Source of the DNA: Crossaster papposus
Taxonomy: Eukaryota > Echinodermata > Asteroidea > Velatida > Solasteridae
Length of the DNA: 64,000 bases
Assembly (NCBI GenBank): GCA_037893245.1
Contig: JBAIAA010000320.1
Span: 62,001 to 126,000 of the forward strand
Reading direction: 5' to 3'
The number at the start of each line of letters is the position of its first letter. The first letter of the stretch is position 1. The position numbers and the translations under genes are program-made. This document shows, piece after piece, positions 48,913 through 62,939 of this stretch. The notes beneath the pieces were generated by a model, which ran no database searches, was not told the origin of the DNA, and saw only the letters and a program-made list of their open reading frames with translations.

Positions 48913-50740
48913 AAATGGTCTATAGCGCCCTTTGAGCCTAAAAAACACTTTTCGTTTTTTTCACCGTATGAAAGCGAAATGAACGTCCAACACTCCCAAA
49001 TGGTCTTTAGCGCCCTTTGAGCCTAAAAAACACTTTTCTGTTTTTTTCACCGTCAGATCACGAAACGAACTCACAAACAATCCCAAATGTGCTATAGCGC
49101 CCATTAAGCCTAACAAACACTTTTCGGCACTATTCACCGTCAGATCACGAAATGGACTTACAAACACTCCCAAATGGTCTATAGCGCCCTTTGAGCCTAA
49201 AAAAACACTTTTCGGTTTTTTTCACCGTAAGAAAGCGAAATGAACGTCCAACACTCCCAAATGGTCTATAGCGCCCTTTGAGCCTAAAAAACACTTTTCT
49301 GTTTTTTTCACCGTCAGATCACGAAACGAACTCACAAACAATCCCAAATGTGCTATAGCGCCCATTAAGCCTAACAAACACTTTTCGGCACTATTCACCG
49401 TCAGGTCACGAAATGGACTTACAAACACTCCCAAATGGTCTATAGCGCCCTTTGAGCCTAAAAAACACTTTTCGTTTTTTTCACCGTAAGAAGGCGAAAT
49501 GAACGTCCAACACTCCCAAATGGTCTTTAGCGCCCTTTGAGCCTAAAAAACACTTTTCAGCACTATTCACCGTCAGATCACGAAATGAACTCACAAACAA
49601 TCCCAAATGTGCCATAGAGCCCATTAAGCCTAAAAAACACTTTTCAGCACTATTCAACGTCAGATCACGAAATGAACTTACAAACAATCCCAAATGGTTT
49701 ATAGCGCCCATTGAGCCTAAAAAAATACTTTTCAGCACTATTCACCGTCAGATCACGAAATCAACTTACAAACAATCCCAAATGGTCTATAGCGTCCATT
49801 GAGCCTAACAAACACTTTTCGGCACTATTCACCCTCAGATCACGAAATGGACTTACAAACACTCCCAAATGGTCTATAGCGCCCTTTGAGCCTAAAAAAC
49901 ACTTTTCGGGTTTTTTCACCGTAAGACTGCGAAATGAACGTCCAACACTCCCAAATGGTCTACAGCGCCCATTGAGCCTAAAAAAAAAAATTCGGATTTG
50001 TTCACCGTCAGAACGCGAAATGAACTTCGAACACTCCTAAATGGTCTATAGCGCCCATTAAGCCCAACAAACACTTTTCAGCACTATTCACCGTCAGATC
50101 ACGAAATCAACTTACAAACAATCCCAAATGTGCTATAGAGCCCATTAAGCCTAACAAACACTTTTCAGCACTATTCACCGTCAGATTACGAAATGAACTC
50201 ACAAACAATCCCAAATGTGCTATAGCGCCCATTAAGCCTAACAAACACTTTTCAGCACTATTCACCGTCAGATCACGAAATGGACTTACAAACACTCCCA
50301 AATGGTCTATAGCGCCCTTTGAGCCTAAAAAACACTTTTCGGTTTTTTTCACCGTCAGAACGCGAAATGAACTTCCAACACTCCCAAATGGTCTACAGCG
50401 CCCATTGAGGCTAAAAAACACTTTTCGGTTTTTTTCACCGTAATAAAGCCAAATGAACGTCCAACACTCCCAAATGGTCTATAGCGCCCTTTGAGCCTAA
50501 AAAACACTTTTCGGTTTTTTTCACCGTCAGAACGTGAAATGAACTTACAAACAATCCCAAATGGTCTATAGCGCCCATTGAGCCTAAACAAAAACTTTTC
50601 GGCACTATTCACCGTCAGATCACGAAATGGACTTACAAACACTCATAAATGGTCTATAGCGCCCTTTGAGCCTAAAAAACACTTTTCAGTTTTTTTCACC
50701 GTCAGAACGCGAAATGAACTTCCAACACTCCCAAATGGTC
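48601..50740. repeat. Dispersed duplicated segment H4, copy B (~2.14 kb)
   Basis: This is the partner of 39,222-41,361. After about 50,740 it continues into a TATAGCGCCCTTTGAGCCTGAC monomer, whereas copy A continues into TACAGCGCCCATTGAGGC. Its right part (from about 50,107) recurs at +7,111 (about 57,218) and again 3,473 bp further (about 60,691). Confidence 0.85.
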
Positions 50741-51394
50741 TATAGCGCCCTTTGAGCCTGACAAACACTTTTCAGCACTATTCACCGTCAGATCACGAAA
50801 TGAACTCACAAACAATCCCAAATGTGCTATAGCGCCCATTAAGCCTAACAAACACTTTTCGGCACTATTCACCGTCAGATCACGAAATGGACTTACAAAC
50901 ACTCCCAAATGGTCTATAGCGCCCTTTGAGCCTAAAAAACACTTTTCGGGTTTTTTTACCGTCAGAACGCGAAATGAACTTCTAACACTCCCAAATGGTC
51001 TATAAGCGCCCATTAAGCCTAACAAACACTTTTCAGCACTATTCACCGTCAGATCACGAAATTGACTTACAAACACTCCCAAATTGTCTATAGCGCCCAT
51101 TGAGCCTAAACAAAAACTTTTCGTTTTTTTCAACGTCAGAACGCGAAGTGAACTTCTAACACTCCCAAATGGTCTATAAGCGCCCATTAAGCCTGACAAA
51201 CACTTTTCAGCACTATTCACCGTCACATCACGAAATTGACTTACAAACACTCCCAAATTGTCTATAGCGCCCATTGAGCCTAACAAACACTTTTCGGCAC
51301 TATTCACCGTCAGAACGCGAAATGAACTTCCAACACTCCCAAATGGTCTATAGCGCCCTTTGAGCCTAAAAAACACTTTTCTGTTTTTTTCACC

Positions 51395-53735
51395 GTCAGA
51401 TCACGAAATGAACTTACAAACAATCCCAAATGTGCTATAGAGCCCATTAAGCCTAAAAAACACTTTTCAGCACTATTCACCGTCAGATCACGAAATGAAC
51501 TTACAAACAATCCCAAATGGTCTATAGCGTCCATTGAGCCTAACAAACACTTTTCGGCACTATTCACGGTCAGATCACGAAATGGACTTACAAACACTCC
51601 CAAATGGTCTATAGCGCCCATTGAGCCTAAAAAACACTTTTCGGTTTTTTTCACCGTAAGACCGCGAAATGAACGTCCAACACTCCCAAATTGGCTACAG
51701 CGCCCATTGAGCCTAAAAAACACTTTTCGGATTTTTTCACCGTCAGAACGCGAAATGAACTTCCAACACTCCTAAATGGTCTATAGCGCCCATTAAGCCC
51801 AACAAACACTTTTCAGCACTATTCACCGTCAGATCACGAAATGAACTTACAAACAATACCAAATGTGCTATAGAGCCCATTAAGCCTAACAAACACTTTT
51901 CAGCACTATTCACCGTCAGATTACGAAATGAACTCACAAACAATCCCAAATGTGCTATAGCGCCCATTAAGCCTAACAAATACTTTTCGGCACTATTCAC
52001 CGTCAGATCACGAAATGGACTTACAAACACTCCCAAATGGTCTACAGCGCCCATTGAGGCTAAAAAACACTTTTCGGTTTTTTTCACCGTAAGAAAGCGA
52101 AATGAACGTCCAACACTCCCAAATGGTCTATAGCGCCCTTTGAGCCTAAAAAACACTTTTCTGTTTTTTTCACCGTCAGATCACGAAACGAACTCACAAA
52201 CAATCCCAAATGTGCTATAGCGCCCATTAAGCCTAACAAACACTTTTCGGCACTATTCACCGTCAGGTCACGAAATGGACTTACAAACACTCCCAAATGG
52301 TCTATAGCGCCCTTTGAGCCTAAAAAACACTTTTCGTTTTTTTCACCGTAAGAAAGCGAAATGAACGTCCAACACTCCCAAATGGTCTTTAGCGCCCTTT
52401 GAGCCTAAAAAACACTTTTCTGTTTTTTTCACCGTCAGATCACAAAACGAACTCACAAACAATCCCAAATGTGCTATAGCGCCCATTAAGCCTAACAAAC
52501 ACTTTTCGGCACTATTCACCGTCAGATCACGAAATGGACTTACAAACACTCCCAAATGGTCTATAGCGCCCTTTGAGCCTAAAAAAAACACTTTTCGGTT
52601 TTTTTCACCGTAAGAAAGCGAAATGAACGTCCAACACTCCCAAATGGTCTATAGCGCCCTTTGAGCCTAAAAAAACACTTTTCGTTTTTTTCACCGTAAG
52701 AAAGCGAAATGAACGTCCAACACTCCCAAATGGTCTTTAGCGCCCTTTGAGCCTAAAAAACACTTTTCAGCACTATTCACCGTCAGATCACGAAATGAAC
52801 TCACAAACAATCCCAAATGTGCCATAGAGCCCATTAAGCCTAAAAAACACTTTTCAGCACTATTCAACGTCAGATCACGAAATGAACTTACAAACAATCC
52901 CAAATGGTTTATAGCGCCCATTGAGCCTAAAAAAATACTTTTCAGCACTATTCACCGTCAGATCACGAAATCAACTTACAAACAATCCCAAATGGTCTAT
53001 AGCGTCCATTGAGCCTAACAAACACTTTTCGGCACTATTCACCCTCAGATCACGAAATGGACTTACAAACACTCCCAAATGGTCTATAGCGCCCATTGAG
53101 CCTAAAAAACACTTTTCGGGTTTTTTCACCGTAAGACCGCGAAATGAACGTCCAACACTCCCAAATGGTCTACAGCGCCCATTGAGCCTAAAAAAAAAAA
53201 TTCGGATTTTTTCACCGTCAGAACGCGAAATGAACTTCGAACACTCCTAAATGGTCTATAGCGCCCATTAAGCCCAACAAACACTTTTCAGGACTATTCA
53301 CCGTCAGATCACGAAATCAACTTACAAACAATCCCAAATGTGCTATAGAGCCCATTAAGCCTAACAAACACTTTTCAGCACTATTCACCGTCAGATTACG
53401 AAATGAACTCACAAACAATCCCAAATGTGCTATAGCGCCCATTAAGCCTAACAAACACTTTTCAGCACTATTCACCGTCAGATCACGAAATGGACTTACA
53501 AACACTCCCAAATGGTCTGTAGCGCCCATTGAGCCTAAAAAACACTTTTCGGGTTTTTTCACCGTAAGACCGCGAAATGAACGTCCAACACTCCCAAATT
53601 GGCTACAGCGCCCATTGAGCCTAAAAAACACTTTTCGGATTTTTTCACCGTCAGAACGCGAAATGAACTTCCAACACTCCTAAATGGTCTATAGCGCCCA
53701 TTAAGCCCAACAAACACTTTTCAGCGCTATTCACC
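51395..53735. repeat. 2,341-bp (27-monomer) HOR unit, copy 1
   Basis: This unit matches the next 2,341 bp, sharing CACGGTCAGATCACG (about 51,566 and 53,907), the 52.1 and 54.4 kb trimer runs, the 11-A run and GGTCTGTAGCG (about 53,516 and 55,857). Differences are GATCACAAAACG here (about 52,440) and an AAAAAACCAC insertion in the next copy (about 54,925). Confidence 0.83.
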
Positions 53736-56076
53736 GTCAGATCACGAAATGAACTTACAAACAATCCCAAATGTGCTATAGAGCCCATTAAGCCTAAAAA
53801 ACACTTTTCAGCACTATTCACCGTCAGATCACGAAATGAACTTACAAACAATCCCAAATGGTCTATAGCGTCCATTGAGCCTAACAAACACTTTTCGGCA
53901 CTATTCACGGTCAGATCACGAAATGGACTTACAAACACTCCCAAATGGTCTATAGCGCCCATTGAGCCTAAAAAACACTTTTCGGTTTTTTTCACCGTAA
54001 GACCGCGAAATGAACGTCCAACACTCCCAAATTGGCTACAGCGCCCATTGAGCCTAAAAAACACTTTTCGGATTTTTTCACCGTCAGAACGCGAAATGAA
54101 CTTCCAACACTCCTAAATGGTCTATAGCGCCCATTAAGCCCAACAAACACTTTTCAGCACTATTCACCGTCAGATCACGAAATGAACTTACAAACAATAC
54201 CAAATGTGCTATAGAGCCCATTAAGCCTAACAAACACTTTTCAGCACTATTCACCGTCAGATTACGAAATGAACTCACAAACAATCCCAAATGTGCTATA
54301 GCGCCCATTAAGCCTAACAAATACTTTTCGGCACTATTCACCGTCAGATCACGAAATGGACTTACAAACACTCCCAAATGGTCTACAGCGCCCATTGAGG
54401 CTAAAAAACACTTTTCGGTTTTTTTCACCGTAAGAAAGCGAAATGAACGTCCAACACTCCCAAATGGTCTATAGCGCCCTTTGAGCCTAAAAAACACTTT
54501 TCTGTTTTTTTCACCGTCAGATCACGAAACGAACTCACAAACAATCCCAAATGTGCTATAGCGCCCATTAAGCCTAACAAACACTTTTCGGCACTATTCA
54601 CCGTCAGGTCACGAAATGGACTTACAAACACTCCCAAATGGTCTATAGCGCCCTTTGAGCCTAAAAAACACTTTTCGTTTTTTTCACCGTAAGAAAGCGA
54701 AATGAACGTCCAACACTCCCAAATGGTCTTTAGCGCCCTTTGAGCCTAAAAAACACTTTTCTGTTTTTTTCACCGTCAGATCACGAAACGAACTCACAAA
54801 CAATCCCAAATGTGCTATAGCGCCCATTAAGCCTAACAAACACTTTTCGGCACTATTCACCGTCAGATCACGAAATGGACTTACAAACACTCCCAAATGG
54901 TCTATAGCGCCCTTTGAGCCTAAAAAAACCACTTTTCGGTTTTTTTCACCGTAAGAAAGCGAAATGAACGTCCAACACTCCCAAATGGTCTATAGCGCCC
55001 TTTGAGCCTAAAAAAACACTTTTCGTTTTTTTCACCGTAAGAAAGCGAAATGAACGTCCAACACTCCCAAATGGTCTTTAGCGCCCTTTGAGCCTAAAAA
55101 ACACTTTTCAGCACTATTCACCGTCAGATCACGAAATGAACTCACAAACAATCCCAAATGTGCCATAGAGCCCATTAAGCCTAAAAAACACTTTTCAGCA
55201 CTATTCAACGTCAGATCACGAAATGAACTTACAAACAATCCCAAATGGTTTATAGCGCCCATTGAGCCTAAAAAAATACTTTTCAGCACTATTCACCGTC
55301 AGATCACGAAATCAACTTACAAACAATCCCAAATGGTCTATAGCGTCCATTGAGCCTAACAAACACTTTTCGGCACTATTCACCCTCAGATCACGAAATG
55401 GACTTACAAACACTCCCAAATGGTCTATAGCGCCCATTGAGCCTAAAAAACACTTTTCGGGTTTTTTCACCGTAAGACCGCGAAATGAACTTCCAACACT
55501 CCCAAATGGTCTACAGCGCCCATTGAGCCTAAAAAAAAAAATTCGGATTTTTTCACCGTCAGAACGCGAAATGAACTTCGAACACTCCTAAATGGTCTAT
55601 AGCGCCCATTAAGCCCAACAAACACTTTTCAGGACTATTCACCGTCAGATCACGAAATCAACTTACAAACAATCCCAAATGTGCTATAGAGCCCATTAAG
55701 CCTAACAAACACTTTTCAGCACTATTCACCGTCAGATTACGAAATGAACTCACAAACAATCCCAAATGTGCTATAGCGCCCATTAAGCCTAACAAACACT
55801 TTTCAGCACTATTCACCGTCAGATCACGAAATGGACTTACAAACACTCCCAAATGGTCTGTAGCGCCCATTGAGCCTAAAAAACACTTTTCGGGTTTTTT
55901 CACCGTAAGACCGCGAAATGAACGTCCAACACTCCCAAATTGGCTACAGCGCCCATTGAGCCTAAAAAACACTTTTCGGATTTTTTCACCGTCAGAACGC
56001 GAAATGAACTTCCAACACTCCTAAATGGTCTATAGCGCCCATTAAGCCCAACAAACACTTTTCAGCACTATTCACC
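53736..56076. repeat. 2,341-bp (27-monomer) HOR unit, copy 2
   Basis: This is the second unit of the 27-monomer pair. It has the extra C in AAAAAACCAC at about 54,925-54,932 and GAACTTCCAAC at about 55,487 in place of GAACGTCCAAC. At its right end the array begins a third, shortened version (from about 55,992), which lacks four monomers (348 bp). Confidence 0.82.
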
Positions 56077-57629
56077 GTCAGATCACGAAATGAACTTACA
56101 AACAATACCAAATGTGCTATAGAGCCCATTAAGCCTAACAAACACTTTTCAGCACTATTCACCGTCAGATTACGAAATGAACTCACAAACAATCCCAAAT
56201 GTGCTATAGCGCCCATTAAGCCTAACAAATACTTTTCGGCACTATTCACCGTCAGATCACGAAATGGACTTACAAACACTCCCAAATGGTCTACAGCGCC
56301 CATTGAGGCTAAAAAACACTTTTCGGTTTTTTTCACCGTAAGAAAGCGAAATGAACGTCCAACACTCCCAAATGGTCTATAGCGCCCTTTGAGCCTAAAA
56401 AACACTTTTCTGTTTTTTTCACCGTCAGATCACGAAACGAACTCACAAACAATCCCAAATGTGCTATAGCGCCCATTAAGCCTAACAAACACTTTTCGGC
56501 ACTATTCACCGTCAGGTCACGAAATGGACTTACAAACACTCCCAAATGGTCTATAGCGCCCTTTGAGCCTAAAAAACACTTTTCGTTTTTTTCACCGTAA
56601 GAAAGCGAAATGAACGTCCAACACTCCCAAATGGTCTTTAGCGCCCTTTGAGCCTAAAAAACACTTTTCAGCACTATTCACCGTCAGATCACGAAATGAA
56701 CTCACAAACAATCCCAAATGTGCCATAGAGCCCATTAAGCCTAAAAAACACTTTTCAGCACTATTCAACGTCAGATCACGAAATGAACTTACAAACAATC
56801 CCAAATGGTTTATAGCGCCCATTGAGCCTAAAAAAATACTTTTCAGCACTATTCACCGTCAGATCACGAAATCAACTTACAAACAATCCCAAATGGTCTA
56901 TAGCGTCCATTGAGCCTAACAAACACTTTTCGGCACTATTCACCCTCAGATCACGAAATGGACTTACAAACACTCCCAAATGGTCTATAGCGCCCATTGA
57001 GCCTAAAAAACACTTTTCGGGTTTTTTCACCGTAAGACCGCGAAATGAACGTCCAACACTCCCAAATGGTCTACAGCGCCCATTGAGCCTAAAAAAAAAA
57101 ATTCGGATTTTTTCACCGTCAGAACGCGAAATGAACTTCGAACACTCCTAAATGGTCTATAGCGCCCATTAAGCCCAGCAAACACTTTTCAGCACTATTC
57201 ACCGTCAGATCACGAAATCAACTTACAAACAATCCCAAATGTGCTATAGAGCCCATTAAGCCTAACAAACACTTTTCAGCACTATTCACCGTCAGATTAC
57301 GAAATGAACTCACAAACAATCCCAAATGTGCTATAGCGCCCATTAAGCCTAACAAACATTTTTCAGCACTATTCACCGTCAGATCACGAAATGGACTTAC
57401 AAACACTCCCAAATGGTCTATAGCGCCCTTTGAGCCTAAAAAACACTTTTCGGTTTTTTTCACCGTCAGAACGCGAAATGAACTTCCAACACTCCCAAAT
57501 GGTCTACAGCGCCCATTGAGGCTAAAAAACACTTTTCGGTTTTTTTCACCGTAATAAAGCCAAATGAACGTCCAACACTCCCAAATGGTCTATAGCGCCC
57601 TTTGAGCCTAAAAAACACTTTTCGGTTTT

Positions 57630-57979
57630 TTTCACCGTCAGAACGTGAAATGAACTTACAAACAATCCCAAATGGTCTATAGCGCCCATTGAGCCTAAAC
57701 AAAAACTTTTCGGCACTATTCACCGTCAGATCACGAAATGGACTTACAAACACTCATAAATGGTCTATAGCGCCCTTTGAGCCTAAAAAACACTTTTCAG
57801 TTTTTTTCACCGTCAGAACGTGAAATGAACTTACAAACAATCCCAAATGGTCTATAGCGCCCATTGAGCCTAAACAAAAACTTTTCGGCACTATTCACCG
57901 TCAGATCACGAAATGGACTTACAAACACTCATAAATGGTCTATAGCGCCCTTTGAGCCTAAAAAACACTTTTCAGTTTT
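57630..57979. repeat. Two-monomer (175-bp) tandem duplication
   Basis: An 88-bp monomer (GAACGTGAAATG, with TAAACAAAAAC) plus an 87-bp monomer (ACTCATAAATGG) is doubled: GAACGTG occurs at 57,641 and 57,816, 175 bp apart. The homologous sites at about 50,533 and 61,116 have a single copy. This fully explains the offset change from 7,111 to 7,286 between this region and 50.1-50.7 kb. Confidence 0.9.
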
Positions 57980-60900
57980 TTTCACCGTCAGAACGCGAAA
58001 TGAACTTCCAACACTCCCAAATGGTCTATAGCGCCCTTTGAGCCTGACAAACACTTTTCAGCACTATTCACCGTCAGATCACGAAATGAACTCACAAACA
58101 ATCCCAAATGTGCTATAGCGCCCATTAAGCCTAACAAACACTTTTCGGCACTATTCACCGTCAGATCACGAAATGGACTTACAAACACTCCCAAATGGTC
58201 TATAGCGCCCTTTGAGCCTAAAAAACACTTTTCGGTTTTTTTTTACAGTCAGAACGCGAAATGAACTTCTAACACTCCCAAATGGTCTATAAGCGCCCAT
58301 TAAGCCTAACAAACACTTTTCAGCACTATTCATCGTCAGATCACGAAATGAACTCACAAACAATCCCAAATGTGCCATAGAGCCCATTAAGCCTAAAAAA
58401 CACTTTTCAGCACTATTCAACGTCAGATCACGAAATTGACTTACAAACACTCCCAAATTGTCTATAGCGCCCATTGAGCCTAAACAAAAACTTTTCGTTT
58501 TTTTCAACGTCAGAACGCGAAGTGAACTTCTAACACTCCCAAATGGTCTATAAGCGCCCATTAAGCCTGACAAACACTTTTCAGCACTATTCACCGTCAC
58601 ATCACGAAATTGACTTACAAACACTCCCAAATTGTCTATAGCGCCCATTGAGCCTAACAAACACTTTTCGGCACTATTCACCGTCAGAACGCGAAATGAA
58701 CTTCCAACACTCCCAAATGGTCTATAGCGCCCTTTGAGCCTAAAAAACACTTTTCTGTTTTTTTCACCGTCAGATCACGAAATGAACTTACAAACAATCC
58801 CAAATGTGCTATAGAGCCCATTAAGCCTAAAAAACACTTTTCAGCACTATTCACCGTCAGATCACGAAATGAACTTACAAACAATCCCAAATGGTCTATA
58901 GCGTCCATTGAGCCTAACAAACACTTTTCGGCACTATTCACCGTCAGATCACGAAATGGACTTACAAACACTCCCAAATGGTCTATAGCGCCCATTGAGC
59001 CTAAAAAACACTTTTCGGGTTTTTTCACCGTAAGACCGCGAAATGAACGTCCAACACTCCCAAATTGGCTACAGCGCCCATTGAGCCTAAAAAACACTTT
59101 TCGAATTTTTTCACCGTCAGAACGCGAAATGAACTTCCAACACTCCTAAATGGTCTATAGCGCCCATTAAGCCCAACAAACACTTTTCAGCACTATTCAC
59201 CGTCAGATCACGAAATGAACTTACAAACAATACCAAATGTGCTATAGAGCCCATTAAGCCTAACAAACACTTTTCAGCACTATTCACCGTCAGATTACGA
59301 AATGAACTCACAAACAATCCCAAATGTGCTATAGCGCCCATTAAGCCTAACAAATACTTTTCGGCACTATTCACCGTCAGATCACGAAATGGACTTACAA
59401 ACACTCCCAAATGGTCTACAGCGCCCATTGAGGCTAAAAAACACTTTTCGGTTTTTTTCACCGTAAGAAAGCGAAATGAACGTCCAACACTCCCAAATGG
59501 TCTATAGTGCCCTTTGAGCCTAAAAAACACTTTTCTGTTTTTTTCACCGTCAGATCACGAAACGAACTCACAAACAATCCCAAATGTGCTATAGCGCCCA
59601 TTAAGCCTAACAAACACTTTTCGGCACTATTCACCGTCAGGTCACGAAATGGACTTACAAACACTCCCAAATGGTCTATAGCGCCCTTTGAGCCTAAAAA
59701 ACACTTTTCGTTTTTTTCCCCGTAAGAAAGCGAAATGAACGTCCAACACTCCCAAATGGTCTTTAGCGCCCTTTGAGCCTAAAAAACACTTTTCTGTTTT
59801 TTTCACCGTCAGATCACGAAACGAACTCACAAACAATCCCAAATGTGCTATAGCGCCCATTAAGCCTAACAAACACTTTTCGGCACTATTCACCGTCAGA
59901 TCACGAAATGGACTTACAAACACTCCCAAATGGTCTATAGCGCCCTTTGAGCCTAAAAAAAACACTTTTCGGTTTTTTTCACCGTAAGAAAGCGAAATGA
60001 ACGTCCAACACTCCCAAATGGTCTATAGCGCCCTTTGAGCCTAAAAAAACACTTTTCGTTTTTTTCACCGTAAGAAAGCGAAATGAACGTCCAACACTCC
60101 CAAATGGTCTTTAGCGCCCTTTGAGCCTAAAAAACACTTTTCAGCACTATTCACCGTCAGATCACGAAATGAACTCACAAACAATCCCAAATGTGCCATA
60201 GAGCCCATTAAGCCTAAAAAACACTTTTCAGCACTATTCAACGTCAGATCACGAAATGAACTTACAAACAATCCCAAATGGTTTATAGCGCCCATTGAGC
60301 CTAAAAAAATACTTTTCAGCACTATTCACCGTCAGATCACGAAATCAACTTACAAACAATCCCAAATGGTCTATAGCGTCCATTGAGCCTAACAAACACT
60401 TTTCGGCACTATTCACCCTCAGATCACGAAATGGACTTACAAACACTCCCAAATGGTCTATAGCGCCCATTGAGCCTAAAAAACACTTTTCGGGTTTTTT
60501 CACCGTAAGACCGCGAAATGAACGTCCAACACTCCCAAATGGTCTACAGCGCCCATTGAGCCTAAAAAAAAAAATTCGGATTTTTTCACCGTCAGAACGC
60601 GAAATGAACTTCGAACACTCCTAAATGGTCTATAGCGCCCATTAAGCCCAACAAACACTTTTCAGGACTATTCACCGTCAGATCACGAAATCAACTTACA
60701 AACAATCCCAAATGTGCTATAGAGCCCATTAAGCCTAACAAACACTTTTCAGCACTATTCACCGTCAGATTACGAAATGAACTCACAAACAATCCCAAAT
60801 GTGCTATAGCGCCCATTAAGCCTAACAAACACTTTTCAGCACTATTCACCGTCAGATCACGAAATGGACTTACAAACACTCCCAAATGGTCTATAGCGCC

Positions 60901-62939
60901 CTTTGAGCCTAAAAAACACTTTTCGGTTTTTTTCACCGTCAGAACGCGAAATGAACTTCCAACACTCCCAAATGGTCTACAGCGCCCATTGAGGCTAAAA
61001 AACACTTTTCGGTTTTTTTCACCGTAATAAAGCCAAATGAACGTCCAACACTCCCAAATGGTCTATAGCGCCCTTTGAGCCTAAAAAACACTTTTCGGTT
61101 TTTTTCACCGTCAGAACGTGAAATGAACTTACAAACAATCCCAAATGGTCTATAGCGCCCATTGAGCCTAAACAAAAACTTTTCGGCACTATTCACCGTC
61201 AGATCACGAAATGGACTTACAAACACTCATAAATGGTCTATAGCGCCCTTTGAGCCTAAAAAACACTTTTCAGTTTTTTTCACCGTCAGAACGCGAAATG
61301 AACTTCCAACACTCCCAAATGGTCTATAGCGCCCTTTGAGCCTGACAAACACTTTTCAGCACTATTCACCGTCAGATCACGAAATGAACTCACAAACAAT
61401 CCCAAATGTGCTATAGCGCCCATTAAGCCTAACAAACACTTTTCGGCACTATTCACCGTCAGATCACGAAATGGACTTACAAACACTCCCAAATGGTCTA
61501 TAGCGCCCTTTGAGCCTAAAAAACACTTTTCGGTTTTTTTTACCGTCAGAACGCGAAATGAACTTCTAACACTCCCAAATGGTCTATAAGCGCCCATTAA
61601 GCCTAACAAACACTTTTCAGCACTATTCACCGTCAGATCACGAAATTGACTTACAAACACTCCCAAATTGTCTATAGCGCCCATTGAGCCTAAACAAAAA
61701 CTTTTCGTTTTTTTTCAACGTCAGAACGCGAAGTGAACTTCTAACACTCCCAAATGGTCTATAAGCGCCCATTAAGCCTGACAAACACTTTTCAGCACTA
61801 TTCACCGTCACATCACGAAATTGACTTACAAACACTCCCAAATTGTCTATAGCGCCCATTGAGCCTAACAAACACTTTTCGGCACTATTCACCGTCAGAT
61901 CACGAAATGAACTTACAAACACTCCCAAATGGTCTATAGCGCCCTTTGAGCCTAAAAAACACTTTTCGGTTTTTTTCACCGTCAGAACGCGAAATGAACT
62001 TCTAACACTCCCCAATGGTCTATAAGCGCCCATTAAGCCTAACAAACACTTTTCAGCACTATTCACAGTCAGATCACGAAATGAACTCACAAACAATCCC
62101 AAATGTGCTATAGCGCCCATTAAGCCTAACAAACACTTTTCGGCACTATTCACCGTCAGATCACGAAATGGACTTACAAACACTCCCAAATGGTCTATAG
62201 CGCCCTTTGAGCCTAAAAAACACTTTTCGGTTTTTTTCACCGTCAGAACGCGAAATGAACTTCCAACACTCCCAAATGGTCTATAGCGCCCTTTGAGCCT
62301 AAAAAACACTTTTCTGTTTTTTTCACCGTCAGATCACGAAATGAACTTACAAACAATCCCAAATGTGCTATAGAGCCCATTAAGCCTAAAAAACACTTTT
62401 CAGCACTATTCACCGTCAGATCACGAAATGAACTTACAAACAATCCCAAATGGTCTATAGCGCCCATTGAGCCTAAACAAAAACTTTTCGTTTTTTTCAA
62501 CGTCAGAACGCGAAGTGAACTTCTAACACTCCCAAATGGTCTATAAGCGCCCATTAAGCCTGACAAACACTTTTCAGCACTATTCACCCTCACATCACGA
62601 AATTGACTTACAAACACTCCCAAATTGTCTATAGCGCCCATTGAGCCTAACAAACACTTTTCGGCACTATTCACCGTCAGATCACGAAATGGACTTTCAA
62701 ACACTCCCAAATGGTCTATAGCGCCCTTTGAGCCTAAAAAACACTTTTCGGTTTTTTTCACCGTCAGATCACGAAATGAACTTACAAACAATCCCAAATG
62801 TGCTATAGAGCCCATTAAGCCTAAAAAACACTTTTCAGCACTATTCACCGTCAGATCACGAAATGAACTTACAAACAATCCCAAATGGTCTATAGCACCC
62901 ATTGAGCCTAAACAAAAACTTTTCGTTTTTTTTCAACGT

